The notes below the pieces were generated by a model, which was not told the origin of the DNA, searched no databases, and saw only the letters and a list, made by a program, of their open reading frames with translations. Source: Nitrospirota bacterium (GTDB lineage: Bacteria; Nitrospirota_A; Leptospirillia; Leptospirillales; Leptospirillaceae). Taken from it: 48,323 bases of DNA. The first letter of the stretch is position 1; each line of letters opens with the position of its first letter. Positions 41,122 through 48,323 of this stretch are shown here, piece after piece. Made by a program: the position numbers and the translations under genes. Where the stretch lies: assembly GCA_027415455.1 (NCBI GenBank), contig DAIBSV010000002.1, positions 1 to 48,323 on the forward strand, written 5' to 3'.

Positions 41122-42727
41122 CTCCGTTCCTCTCCTTCTCCCTGTCGCCTGCTTCCCCCGAGTGATCCGGAGGCTTGGGCGAAGGAAAAATCCGTTTGCG
41201 CTGATTTTCCAGGGAGATCGCCCGGACCCGGCCGTTTTTCTGGGCCAAATACAATGTGGTCTCCATGATCGGCGGAGATCCGGGAGCTGGCTCTCCGTCG
41301 AGCCTGCGGCTTTCGAGGGTTTTTCCGGAGGCAAGATCGGCCAGAAGAAGGCGGTCGCGAAGAGGAAGGGCAACCAGAAGCCCTGCGACCGTTCCCGAAC
41401 CGACGGGTGACGCGGGAAGCGGCACCGACCAGAAACGGTGGCCGGAGGGGATATCGGCCGCGATCGCCCGCCCGAGGATTGCGGAGGCGGCCACCGCCGT
41501 CGATCCGGCCACGACGGCTCCGGCCGCTCCCTCGAAGACCCGCGCGAAGGGCGGGAGTCCCGGGGGAACGACCTTTTCAAGCGACACCGACTCCCCTTTT
41601 TCCGCAAAGGGAATTTCGTGAAAGATGTGACCGGTCACGGCGGAGGCGATGGCCAGCCGTTCATGGGGGATCCCCTTGCGGACCGAAAGGAAGAGGGTCA
41701 CGAGCCGCATGGCCCCGAAGGCGGGGGTGGGCGTGAAGAGGACGAGTCGTTCGGTGGGCGGAGTGGTGAGCGCCCAGACGGTCCGCTTCCTCTCGGGCCA
41801 GAGGGCGACGAGCTTCGTGGGTCCTTCGAGGGAGAGCCAGATCCAGTGGTGGACATAGAGCGGAGACGACCAGCCGGCTGACGAAAAGAGGGGCATCTCC
41901 AGAATCTTTCGCTCCTTCTCCAGGGAATAGCCCGCAAGACGCGCGTTGCCGGTTGCAACCCAGAGGATGCCGCCGGAAAGAACCGGGCTTCCGAGAACCG
42001 GCCCCGGAACCTCCGCCGACCACAGGATTTTTCCCGAGAGAAGGGAGAGTGCGTAGAGATGTCCGGGACCGGATCCCCGGCGAATAGTCCGCGTCTGGGC
42101 GTAGCCCATCATGTGGGGCGCGGTGACGTAGGGGGAACCGCTCACGACATAGAACGCGTTTTCGTCCGCGACCCCCGAGGCGCGGACCGATTCGGGTAGG
42201 CGCACATGCCAGAGGGTCCCACCGGTCATGGCGTCGAGACAGAGGACCTGTCCCCGCGTCGAGGTCAGAAGAAGGCGGCCATTGGCCAGAACCGGCTGGT
42301 GGGAAAAACTGTAATCCAGGGCCGCGAGGGGATTCGGCGCAAAGTTCCGGTCCCATTGGGGAGGTGCGGAGGAGGATTGAAATGTTCCGCTGCCGGCAAC
42401 GGATTCCCCGGTTTGTCCGGAGGAATCCCGGGAAGCTTTGCGTGGGGGAGGTGCGGCAAAGAAGGGGTTCCGCGTCTCCCCTCCCCCCTCCTGGCTCCAG
42501 AGCCGGGGACCCCAGTCCGGCCGAACGGGCTTTCCGGGGGAACTCTTGCCGGGTCCGGACTCTCCCGAGACGATCGACTGGAGGGTGGCGCCGCTCGGAA
42601 AACCCATGGGCCCGCCGCCGGAGTCGTCGGAACGGGCCGCGTTCGGGAAGGGGAGAATCGACAGAAAAGCCGCCAGGACAGCTGCCTGCGTCATGCCCCG
42701 CGGGGGAATCCCCCGTCTCTCCGTCAT
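41114..42727 (-). CDS. Exported PQQ-like beta-propeller protein
   Basis: A 537-aa protein with an N-terminal signal peptide (PPRGMTQAAVLAAFLSILPFPNAARS). The mature part starts with a Gly/Ser/Pro-rich linker to about residue 120 and then has repeated propeller blades of the PQQ/BamB type: LSTRGQVLCLDAMTGGTLWHVRL in the first blade and ALSLLSGKILWSAEVPG in the next, each with a Trp-containing A/G-x-D/S-G-x-x-LW pattern. No PQQ-site residues can be confirmed. It may be a periplasmic scaffold rather than an enzyme. It heads the unit with the cysteine-cluster and PAP2 genes. Confidence 0.72.
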   Translation of the reverse strand: MTERRGIPPRGMTQAAVLAAFLSILPFPNAARSDDSGGGPMGFPSGATLQSIVSGESGPGKSSPGKPVRPDWGPRLWSQEGGGETRNPFFAAPPPRKASRDSSGQTGESVAGSGTFQSSSAPPQWDRNFAPNPLAALDYSFSHQPVLANGRLLLTSTRGQVLCLDAMTGGTLWHVRLPESVRASGVADENAFYVVSGSPYVTAPHMMGYAQTRTIRRGSGPGHLYALSLLSGKILWSAEVPGPVLGSPVLSGGILWVATGNARLAGYSLEKERKILEMPLFSSAGWSSPLYVHHWIWLSLEGPTKLVALWPERKRTVWALTTPPTERLVLFTPTPAFGAMRLVTLFLSVRKGIPHERLAIASAVTGHIFHEIPFAEKGESVSLEKVVPPGLPPFARVFEGAAGAVVAGSTAVAASAILGRAIAADIPSGHRFWSVPLPASPVGSGTVAGLLVALPLRDRLLLADLASGKTLESRRLDGEPAPGSPPIMETTLYLAQKNGRVRAISLENQRKRIFPSPKPPDHSGEAGDREKERNGDG

Positions 42728-42851
42728 CTGGATCCTTTCTCCTGTGCCGATTCGTGAAACGCCCTCGTCCTCTTTTCGGCAGATTTTACCGGAAAAGTCA
42801 TCCGATCACGAGGGGTCGGCTCCGGGAATCCTCCGCCTGGGGAGGAAGGTC

Positions 42852-43559
42852 TCACTCGGTCGCACCGGACATGGCCCGGGCGGATTTGGCAAGAACCCGC
42901 GAGAGGGTCTCATCGAGGTAGGAGACGGCCTGACTCTTGAGATGGGGAGGATGGACGCCGCGAAGCTCCCTGGAGCTAGATTCGACGCCGGACCACAGGA
43001 TCCTGCCGCTTCGGGCCCGTACCAGAAAGAGATGGAGCGAAGCCTGGGCGGACAGGGTGGCTCCGGCCGCCATGTCGAGCGTGGAAATGAACCCGAAGAC
43101 CACCCGGGGGTGATCGAGTTCGAACTGGTAGTCCAGAATGGAGCCGCACAAAACGAGGCCGGTGGAGATCCCTTTGACAGAGATCGCGGGGTGGCCGGGC
43201 GTTCCACCGATACGGCACCGGATGCGCGGATCATAGGAAACCGCCATCCCGTAGGCCCTGAACTGGGAGACCAGGGCCTTCGAGACATGCCCGGGAATGT
43301 TCTGGGGCGTATACAGGGTTCCCGTTCCCTCCCCCCATCCGATGGTATCCATCATTCCGGTGGGAGCGTATTCGAAAAAACGGAACCGGTGGTCGGCGAG
43401 AGGGGCCAGGACGAAAACTCTCTGCATATAGGAGCCACCGGCAGAGGGGGAGACGGGCACGTAGGCCGGAAGCTCGACCCGATTGGGAGCGCAGCCGGAC
43501 AGAAACAGAACGAACAGCGGAACCGCCACGAAGAGGCGACGAATCAGGGCAAGGGACAT
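42852..43559 (-). CDS. Putative lipoprotein
   Basis: A 235-aa protein with a lipoprotein signal peptide (RRLFVAVPLFVLFLSGC, cysteine at about residue 23). The mature part is beta-rich; the second half (GATLSAQASLHLFLVRARSGRILWSG) resembles ABC-type transport-auxiliary or LptE-like envelope lipoproteins, but I cannot name a family. ATG at 43559 has AAGGGAGGTGAGG upstream. It precedes the propeller gene by 124 bp and may be in the same operon. Confidence 0.65.
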   Translation of the reverse strand: MSLALIRRLFVAVPLFVLFLSGCAPNRVELPAYVPVSPSAGGSYMQRVFVLAPLADHRFRFFEYAPTGMMDTIGWGEGTGTLYTPQNIPGHVSKALVSQFRAYGMAVSYDPRIRCRIGGTPGHPAISVKGISTGLVLCGSILDYQFELDHPRVVFGFISTLDMAAGATLSAQASLHLFLVRARSGRILWSGVESSSRELRGVHPPHLKSQAVSYLDETLSRVLAKSARAMSGATE

Positions 43560-43698
43560 GGCCTCACCTCCCTTGAAATTCCGGAATGAAAAAGGTCTTG
43601 TTCCAGCCTACCGCTATCCGGCCTGCCGTTCAAGATGAAAAAGCCCCCCGTGGACATTTCGGGCAAATCGATTGATCCCCTCGCCCGATTCCGATAAA

Positions 43699-44796
43699 AT
43701 GCCTTCGACATTCTACACCTCCTTCAACCCGAACCCATGGGGAGTTCTTACGCCGTTGACCCGTTGTCGCGCCGACCGTCATCTCCGCCTTCTACGGGCC
43801 CTGACAGGCCTCTTCGGCCTTCTCATCGTCCTCTCCGGCTGCGGCGGAGGTCCAATTGTCCCGACAGCGACCGGACGCTTTCTATATGTGGCCACCTCCA
43901 GCGGGATCTACGGCTTCTCGATCATGAGCACCGGGACGCTGAGTCCCCTCTCGACCCAGCCGCTCGTTCAGAACACAGGCCTCTTCCAGATCGCCGCCAC
44001 CCCGGGAATCCCGGCCGGCCAAAGCGGGCCTCTTCTCCTGGGGGCGACGGGGGACCCCTCCGTGTCGGTCTGGACCGTCGGGGGCGGGGGCAGCCTGACC
44101 CAGACAACCTCTATTTCTTGCTCGGGGCTGACGGCAACCGGCCTCGCCGTGACATCCGACAGCCAGTATCTCGTCGTCGTCGACGGAAATTCCGGGGGAG
44201 GATCTTCTTCCGACAACCTGGGTTTGATTTCTTTTTCCAAGACCTCGTCATGCGAAACAGGATACACGTCCGCTTCCACCTTCCCCGTCCAGCCGGCCAT
44301 CGACTGCGCGGTCTCGGGAACGTCGCCCTGCATCCTGTTTCTGACCGTTTCGACCACCTCCCTCTCCACATCCTTAAACTTGGAGACCCCCCAGGAAATT
44401 CCGGTCACGCTTTCATCAACCGCTCCTTTTGGGTCGCCTTCGTCCTCCGCCTATACCTGCACGACCCCCAACTGCCCCTTAGGCGCAACCTTCGATCCGA
44501 CCACCGTCTTTTTCTACGCCTCCTTTACCGGAACCAATCCTCCCTCCCTCCAGTCGATCGCCCCGCAGGCTAAGAGTGCGGCCTCCCAAGTCTCCTTTCC
44601 CCCCACGGCGCCACTCAATTACCCGTGCGTCGACACCCTGGGGGGGATCGTCTACACCCCCTCATCCAACGGCTTTCTCTATGCCTCCCCCACAAATTCC
44701 TCGGGCGGGCTCTCCGGGCCCACGACCGTTCTCTCTCCCAGCTCCCTTCCCGTCTCCCTCGACATGCTCTCCTGCGCCGTCGTCTCGAATCCCTGA
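43699..44796 (+). CDS. Putative lipoprotein, Ser/Thr-rich, propeller-like
   Basis: A protein of about 365 aa whose signal peptide is LRALTGLFGLLIVLSGCGGG, with lipobox LSGC. The mature part begins GRFLYVATSSGIYGF and has further FLYV/LVVVD repeats as in lactonase-type seven-blade propellers, with long Ser/Thr/Gly-rich loops. Start is uncertain: ATG 43699 gives a long n-region; TTG 43756 would give a neat 29-residue signal peptide. Its last 118 nt overlap the convergent cca gene. Function unknown, presumably outer-membrane or surface. Confidence 0.55.
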   Translation: MPSTFYTSFNPNPWGVLTPLTRCRADRHLRLLRALTGLFGLLIVLSGCGGGPIVPTATGRFLYVATSSGIYGFSIMSTGTLSPLSTQPLVQNTGLFQIAATPGIPAGQSGPLLLGATGDPSVSVWTVGGGGSLTQTTSISCSGLTATGLAVTSDSQYLVVVDGNSGGGSSSDNLGLISFSKTSSCETGYTSASTFPVQPAIDCAVSGTSPCILFLTVSTTSLSTSLNLETPQEIPVTLSSTAPFGSPSSSAYTCTTPNCPLGATFDPTTVFFYASFTGTNPPSLQSIAPQAKSAASQVSFPPTAPLNYPCVDTLGGIVYTPSSNGFLYASPTNSSGGLSGPTTVLSPSSLPVSLDMLSCAVVSNP

Positions 44797-45944
44797 CTCT
44801 TTTCACCCCGGACAAGCGCTTCCCTGACCTCCGGCCAAGGCCGACACAGAGCCGTGACGGCCCTGGATTTCCATTCACGGAAGGTCTTTCTCTCTTGCGG
44901 TAACAACATTCTTTCCGCCATCCGAGCGACTTTCTCCCGATAATCGACGGTCATCAGAAGGGCCCGTTCGGATGCGGTCCAGGGGGGCTCCCGTTGCTCC
45001 TTTAAGAATCGGAGAAGCCGATCCCACCGGAGAAGCCTTCGGCGCTCACTCCGGCTCCATGGAAGGCTCCGGGCCAACGCCTCCGTTTCCGTCCCGATTC
45101 CACGATAAAAAACCCACACCCTAAAAAGAGGGTCACGCCCTGAGTGAAGGACCACCTCGTTCAGAAGTGACGGAAGTCTCTCTTCGATCCTCTCCTTGGG
45201 AATTGTCGCAAAACCTCCCGCCCGGACCAGCACCTCTCCCGAAAATCCCGGAGCCATGACCTCCGAAAGCTTCCGGAGCCACCCTCCGGAAAAGAGGGCG
45301 AGAAGCTCCGTGCGACGCCTCTCTCCCGCAACAGCAGACAGAGATTCCAGGGACCGCTGCGCAAGCTCCAGAGTCTCCGGGTCGACGGAAAACCCAAGTG
45401 TCGCGACAAAGCGCACCAGTCGAAGGACCCGGACCGGATCCTCCGAAAAAGGATCCCGAACCAGGCAGGGGCGGGCCAGGCGTCCGGCCTCAAGGTCCGC
45501 CACGCCTCCAAAAGGGTCGAGCAGAAGGGGGGCCCGCTCCTCCTGACGGACTCCCCCGGAAAGACGCATCGCCAGGGCGTTGACCGAGAAATCCCGCCTC
45601 GAGAGCTCCTCTTCGATCGAGCCGGAAAAGACAGTGATCTGGACGGTCGTTCCCTTTTTTCCGGCTTTCGGGGAGAGAACGAAGGCCTGAACCTTCCTAC
45701 CCACCCAGACCCCCTCCGGAAAAAGGGCGCCGATTTGATCCCGGGAGGCCCGGACGGCGAGGTCCACGTCACGGAGCGGCCGCCCGAGAAGGAGATCCCG
45801 GAGGGCGCCTCCGACCACCCAGGCCGGGAGGTTCTCCTCGTTAAGGCGGGCGAACACCGGTCCGATCCTGCGCGACAAACGCCGGAAAAGACTGGCGTGG
45901 AAGTCTTCCCCGCTTTCGTTTCGGGACGGGCCACGACGGGTCAC
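44679..45944 (-). CDS. cca: CCA-adding enzyme/poly(A) polymerase family nucleotidyltransferase
   Basis: A 421-aa class II nucleotidyltransferase that adds CCA to tRNA 3' ends, or a poly(A) polymerase relative. Motifs are VVGGALRDLLLGRPLRDVDLA (G-G, with D59-x-D61 as metal site), RRDFSVNALAMR, and DPVRVLRLVRFVATLGF. The GTG at 45944 has AGGAGA upstream. The last 40 residues (EKSQGFETTAQ onward) show no family features and overlap the convergent lipoprotein gene by 118 nt, so the natural stop may have been lost. No other nucleotidyltransferase of this type is in the window. Confidence 0.88.
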   Translation of the reverse strand: MTRRGPSRNESGEDFHASLFRRLSRRIGPVFARLNEENLPAWVVGGALRDLLLGRPLRDVDLAVRASRDQIGALFPEGVWVGRKVQAFVLSPKAGKKGTTVQITVFSGSIEEELSRRDFSVNALAMRLSGGVRQEERAPLLLDPFGGVADLEAGRLARPCLVRDPFSEDPVRVLRLVRFVATLGFSVDPETLELAQRSLESLSAVAGERRRTELLALFSGGWLRKLSEVMAPGFSGEVLVRAGGFATIPKERIEERLPSLLNEVVLHSGRDPLFRVWVFYRGIGTETEALARSLPWSRSERRRLLRWDRLLRFLKEQREPPWTASERALLMTVDYREKVARMAERMLLPQERKTFREWKSRAVTALCRPWPEVREALVRGEKSQGFETTAQESMSRETGRELGERTVVGPESPPEEFVGEA

Positions 45945-46094
45945 CGGAATCTCCTGACAAAAACGATTCTCATTGTCGTCATGTCAGCTCCGGCGGTTTT
46001 GATGACGGTCCCTCCCCCAGCCTCACGGGGGATCCCACAGCCAAACCCATTATGCATCGCCATTTTTTATCATGATTTTCTTTTGCGTGGTATC

Positions 46095-46110
46095 TGGCAT
46101 CAAAAGTGCT
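46095..46110 (+). promoter_or_regulatory. Candidate sigma-54 promoter upstream of outer-membrane protein gene
   Basis: TGGCATC-N4-GTGCT, with GG (46096-46097) and GC (46108-46109) 10 bp apart. It matches the -24 element well and the -12 element with one mismatch (G for T). It is weaker than the site at 12245-12260. Transcription would start near 46121, 64 nt before the TTG at 46185. Confidence 0.35.
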
Positions 46111-46184
46111 CTCCCGGTCCGTCTGTTTTTCAAGAGCAGACCGGACAATCCAGAATCCAGACCACTATCGCAAGGAGTCTTTCT

Positions 46185-46724
46185 TTGACTGATTGTTCCT
46201 CTTCCCGATCGATGCTCGTCGTCCTCCTGGCCGCGACGCTCGCCATCTCCGGGTTGTTTCCTCCAGCCCTGGCCCGCGCCGACGACTCCGTCGTCATCAC
46301 CCCTTCGGCCGGAATCGAGAACGGAGGGCTGGCCTTCGGAGCCAATCTCCGGTATTTCTTCCTGCCGAACCTGGCTGGCGAGATCGACGGGGGATACGGT
46401 GACTCCCTGTGCCAGAACTGCCGCCTCTCGGAAACCACCCTCACCGCCAACCTGGTCTACGAGATCCATCCTATGGAGATCCTGTCCTTCTTCGTCGTGG
46501 CCGGGGGAGGGGTCGGATTCATCGCCCTTTCCTCTCCCGACAGCGGACGGGCCGTTCTGGACCTCTTCGATACGGGACTCGGCACGACGCTCACCCTGAC
46601 AAAAAACATCGGCCTGACCCTCGAGGACCGATGGTTCCTGCCTCTGTCAGGACAACTCCCCGGAGTCTCAGGGGGAAGCCTCGTCGCCGACCGGATTTTC
46701 CTGGGAGTCTCCACTTCCTTCTGA
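46185..46724 (+). CDS. Small outer-membrane beta-barrel protein
   Basis: A 179-aa protein with a signal peptide (SRSMLVVLLAATLAISGLFP, cleavage near ALARA). The mature part alternates polar and hydrophobic residues in strands (GLAFGANLRYFF, ETTLTANLVYEI, GLGTTLTLTKNIGLTLEDRWF), and the last residue is Phe (VSTSF), the usual signal for barrel insertion. It resembles the opacity-type or YfaZ-like barrel class but I cannot name it. TTG at 46185 has AAGGAG with 6-nt spacing (46173-46178). Confidence 0.7.
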   Translation: MTDCSSSRSMLVVLLAATLAISGLFPPALARADDSVVITPSAGIENGGLAFGANLRYFFLPNLAGEIDGGYGDSLCQNCRLSETTLTANLVYEIHPMEILSFFVVAGGGVGFIALSSPDSGRAVLDLFDTGLGTTLTLTKNIGLTLEDRWFLPLSGQLPGVSGGSLVADRIFLGVSTSF

Positions 46725-46761
46725 TTCTTCCCTCTTTCACACTTTATCCGCGAGCGCCACG

Positions 46762-48323
46762 ATGCCGAGAACTTCTCTCTCCGGACGCCCCCGGCGTCCC
46801 TCTTTTTTCCCTGGGATTCTGACCGGATCTCTTCTGCTTCTCCTCGGAGGATGCAAGGGCACGACCCTCACATTCCCCCAGACACCGGAAGGGCTGACCG
46901 GCCCCTCCCTCCTCACCGCCTCCGGAACGGCCTTCGACGGCCCCATCGTCGGGGGGACGGTCGCGGTGGGCCAGTACCAGTCCGACGGCTCCCTCCTTCC
47001 GCTGGGAACCGTCACCACCGACCGAAACGGAAACTTCTCCATCACCAGTCTGTTCGACCCATCCGGAGGGCCGGTCAGCTTTACCCTGACCGGCGGGTCG
47101 ACCATCGACATCGCAAGCGGCGCCACCGTCACCCTCAGCACAGGCGAGGCCCTCACCACCCTTCTCCCGGCGGCGGACATCACCCGGGCGACCGTCGTTC
47201 TGACCCCCTTCTCGTCGCTCGAGGCGACGGAAGCCCAGACTCTCATCACCCAGGGAAGCTCTCCGGCTTCGGCCCTGACCCGGGCCCGAAGCGACTGGAA
47301 CCAGTTCCTGGGCTTCGACCCGGCCGAGGTTCCGCCATCCAACCTTCTGACAGGTCCCGCCAGCGCGAATGCCTCCGGCATCTACGGGCTTCTTCTGGCG
47401 GGACTTTCCCAGCTGACCGACCACATCGGCTCAACCAAAAGCCTTGCCCCTGGCACGGCCAATCCCATGGGACTTCTTTCCCTTCTCGAAGAAGACGAGG
47501 GGGACGGAGTCTTCAACGGGCTCACCCCCGGCAACCCCATCCCCCTCACCTATTACGGCTACACCCTCTCCTCCGAAACCCTCCGCCAGGACCTCACGGC
47601 CGAGGCGCTGATCTTTCTGTGGACCGGGCAGAACCAGTCCGGGCTGACCCCTGCCCTGACCGACGGGATTTTAAACGGGATCGCCCTGAACACCGGATCG
47701 CTCTTTCCCCCTTCGCCCTCTCCCCAGCTTCCGGACCCCGGCACGCCCCAGGTCACCATCACAAACCCCGTCTCCGGCCTCTACTACAACGGAACGATCG
47801 GGATCTCCGCCTCGGCCACGGACAGCCTGGGCATCGCCCAGATGGTCATGACGGGCCAGAACGTGGACCTTCCCGGCGGATCCGTCTCGGGGAACCCCAT
47901 CATCACCTCACTCGACACCACGAAGAGCCCCTCGGGGCCCGCGAGCCTCTCCGCCACCGCCACCGACTATGCCGGGAACACCCGGACCGCGACCGTCGCC
48001 TTCATCATCGACAACACCCCGCCGGTTCTCTCCAATCTCTCTCCCGCCAACGGTTCGGTCTACGCCCCCGGCTGTACCGGCTCCACCCTGCTCGTCACCG
48101 TCACCGGAACCCTGACCGATACCTTGTCGGGGCCTGAAGGAGTTAAAGCAACAGAAACATCACCCACAACTCTTAACATTGGTGTAACTTACACTGCTGT
48201 TAATAGTACTATAGGAAACTTTAGCTTTACCTTCAGCGTTCCTCCCAACGGATGTACTGCAAATCCGATCGCTATCACCATAAATGGTTATGACAACTTA
48301 AGAAATACTACAACCCTCAACTA
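46762..48323 (+). CDS. Large lipoprotein with Ig-like repeats, partial (3' end outside window)
   Basis: An open frame of at least 520 codons to the window edge. The signal peptide has lipobox LLGGC near residue 33. Next comes a domain starting SGTAFDGPIVGGTV and TTDRNGNFSI, then a helical region (residues 130-290), then Ig-like repeats: VTITNPVSGLYYNGTI, DYAGNTRTATVAF, DNTPPVLSNLSPANGS. This is a surface or adhesion-type layout. From 48121 codon use changes sharply from GC-ending to A/T-ending codons, yet the frame and the Ig-like pattern continue (NFSFTFSVP, ITINGYDN). ATG 46762 has no clear ribosome-binding site. Confidence 0.75.
   Translation, partial: MPRTSLSGRPRRPSFFPGILTGSLLLLLGGCKGTTLTFPQTPEGLTGPSLLTASGTAFDGPIVGGTVAVGQYQSDGSLLPLGTVTTDRNGNFSITSLFDPSGGPVSFTLTGGSTIDIASGATVTLSTGEALTTLLPAADITRATVVLTPFSSLEATEAQTLITQGSSPASALTRARSDWNQFLGFDPAEVPPSNLLTGPASANASGIYGLLLAGLSQLTDHIGSTKSLAPGTANPMGLLSLLEEDEGDGVFNGLTPGNPIPLTYYGYTLSSETLRQDLTAEALIFLWTGQNQSGLTPALTDGILNGIALNTGSLFPPSPSPQLPDPGTPQVTITNPVSGLYYNGTIGISASATDSLGIAQMVMTGQNVDLPGGSVSGNPIITSLDTTKSPSGPASLSATATDYAGNTRTATVAFIIDNTPPVLSNLSPANGSVYAPGCTGSTLLVTVTGTLTDTLSGPEGVKATETSPTTLNIGVTYTAVNSTIGNFSFTFSVPPNGCTANPIAITINGYDNLRNTTTLN

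Noticed and set aside
46851..48137. Plus-strand open frame of 428 codons, Arg/His/Pro-rich
   Set aside because: Out-of-frame shadow of the Ig-like lipoprotein, which has the signal peptide and domain pattern.
1..48323. tRNA or rRNA genes
   Set aside because: No cloverleaf-like or rRNA-like conserved segment was recognised while reading; a covariance-model scan would settle it.

Overview
The window looks like chromosomal DNA of a GC-rich, Gram-negative, aerobic chemolithotroph. The evidence is a lipopolysaccharide heptosyltransferase operon with an O-antigen ligase, many lipoproteins, cytochrome bd and cbb3-type oxidases and a sulfide:quinone oxidoreductase. A Leptospirillum-like member of the Nitrospirota is my best guess, but that is inference from gene content, not from a marker gene. 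Genes are tightly packed, often with 4-nt ATGA/GTGA/TTGA overlaps, and non-ATG starts are common.

Layout. 1-285: start of an outward-reading lipoprotein gene whose frame breaks in a G tract, followed by a 550-bp AT-rich gap with two copies of a palindromic repeat. 842-4822: three family-9 glycosyltransferases (GT9) plus the heptose-bisphosphate phosphatase GmhB (LPS inner core). 5031-5706: a VapBC toxin-antitoxin pair with an operator-like palindrome. 5975-10498: a Trm112-like zinc protein, two more GT9 enzymes, a polysaccharide deacetylase, a GT4 enzyme and a DUF433 protein. 10775-16625: a sigma-54 activator divergent from cydA-cydB-cydX and sqr, with a consensus -24/-12 promoter in between. 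16849-22519: a cysteine-cluster protein, a lipid-kinase-like enzyme coupled to an exported protein, an RNA 2',3'-cyclic phosphodiesterase, bioA and a patatin-like lipase. 22582-32547: O-antigen ligase, PIN-TRAM protein, ispD, ispF, cysE, PAP2 phosphatase, two ArnT-like glycosyltransferases, a sixth GT9 and a dolichol-phosphate-mannose-synthase-like GT2. 32656-37277: purH, purD, a divergent TsaC/Sua5-like protein, a small basic protein and a CHAD protein. 37385-45944: mostly minus-strand genes (stand-alone CcoN-like oxidase, radC, PAP2, cysteine-cluster protein, beta-propeller protein, lipoprotein, cca) with one plus-strand lipoprotein. 46185-48323: an outer-membrane barrel protein and a large Ig-like-repeat lipoprotein cut by the window edge.

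How the genes work together. Two blocks build and ligate surface glycan: six GT9 enzymes, GmhB, GT4 and deacetylase in the first 10 kb and at 29-30 kb, with O-antigen ligase, GT2 and ArnT-like enzymes at 22-32 kb. The most interesting unit is 10.8-16.6 kb. Sulfide:quinone oxidoreductase would feed quinol to the adjacent bd oxidase, and transcription appears to be sigma-54 dependent under a dedicated activator whose PAS domain carries a Cys/His cluster. I propose this as a self-contained, redox- or sulfide-responsive respiratory module. The activator, promoter, oxidase and SQR identities are well supported by sequence; the signal and the shared transcript are inference.
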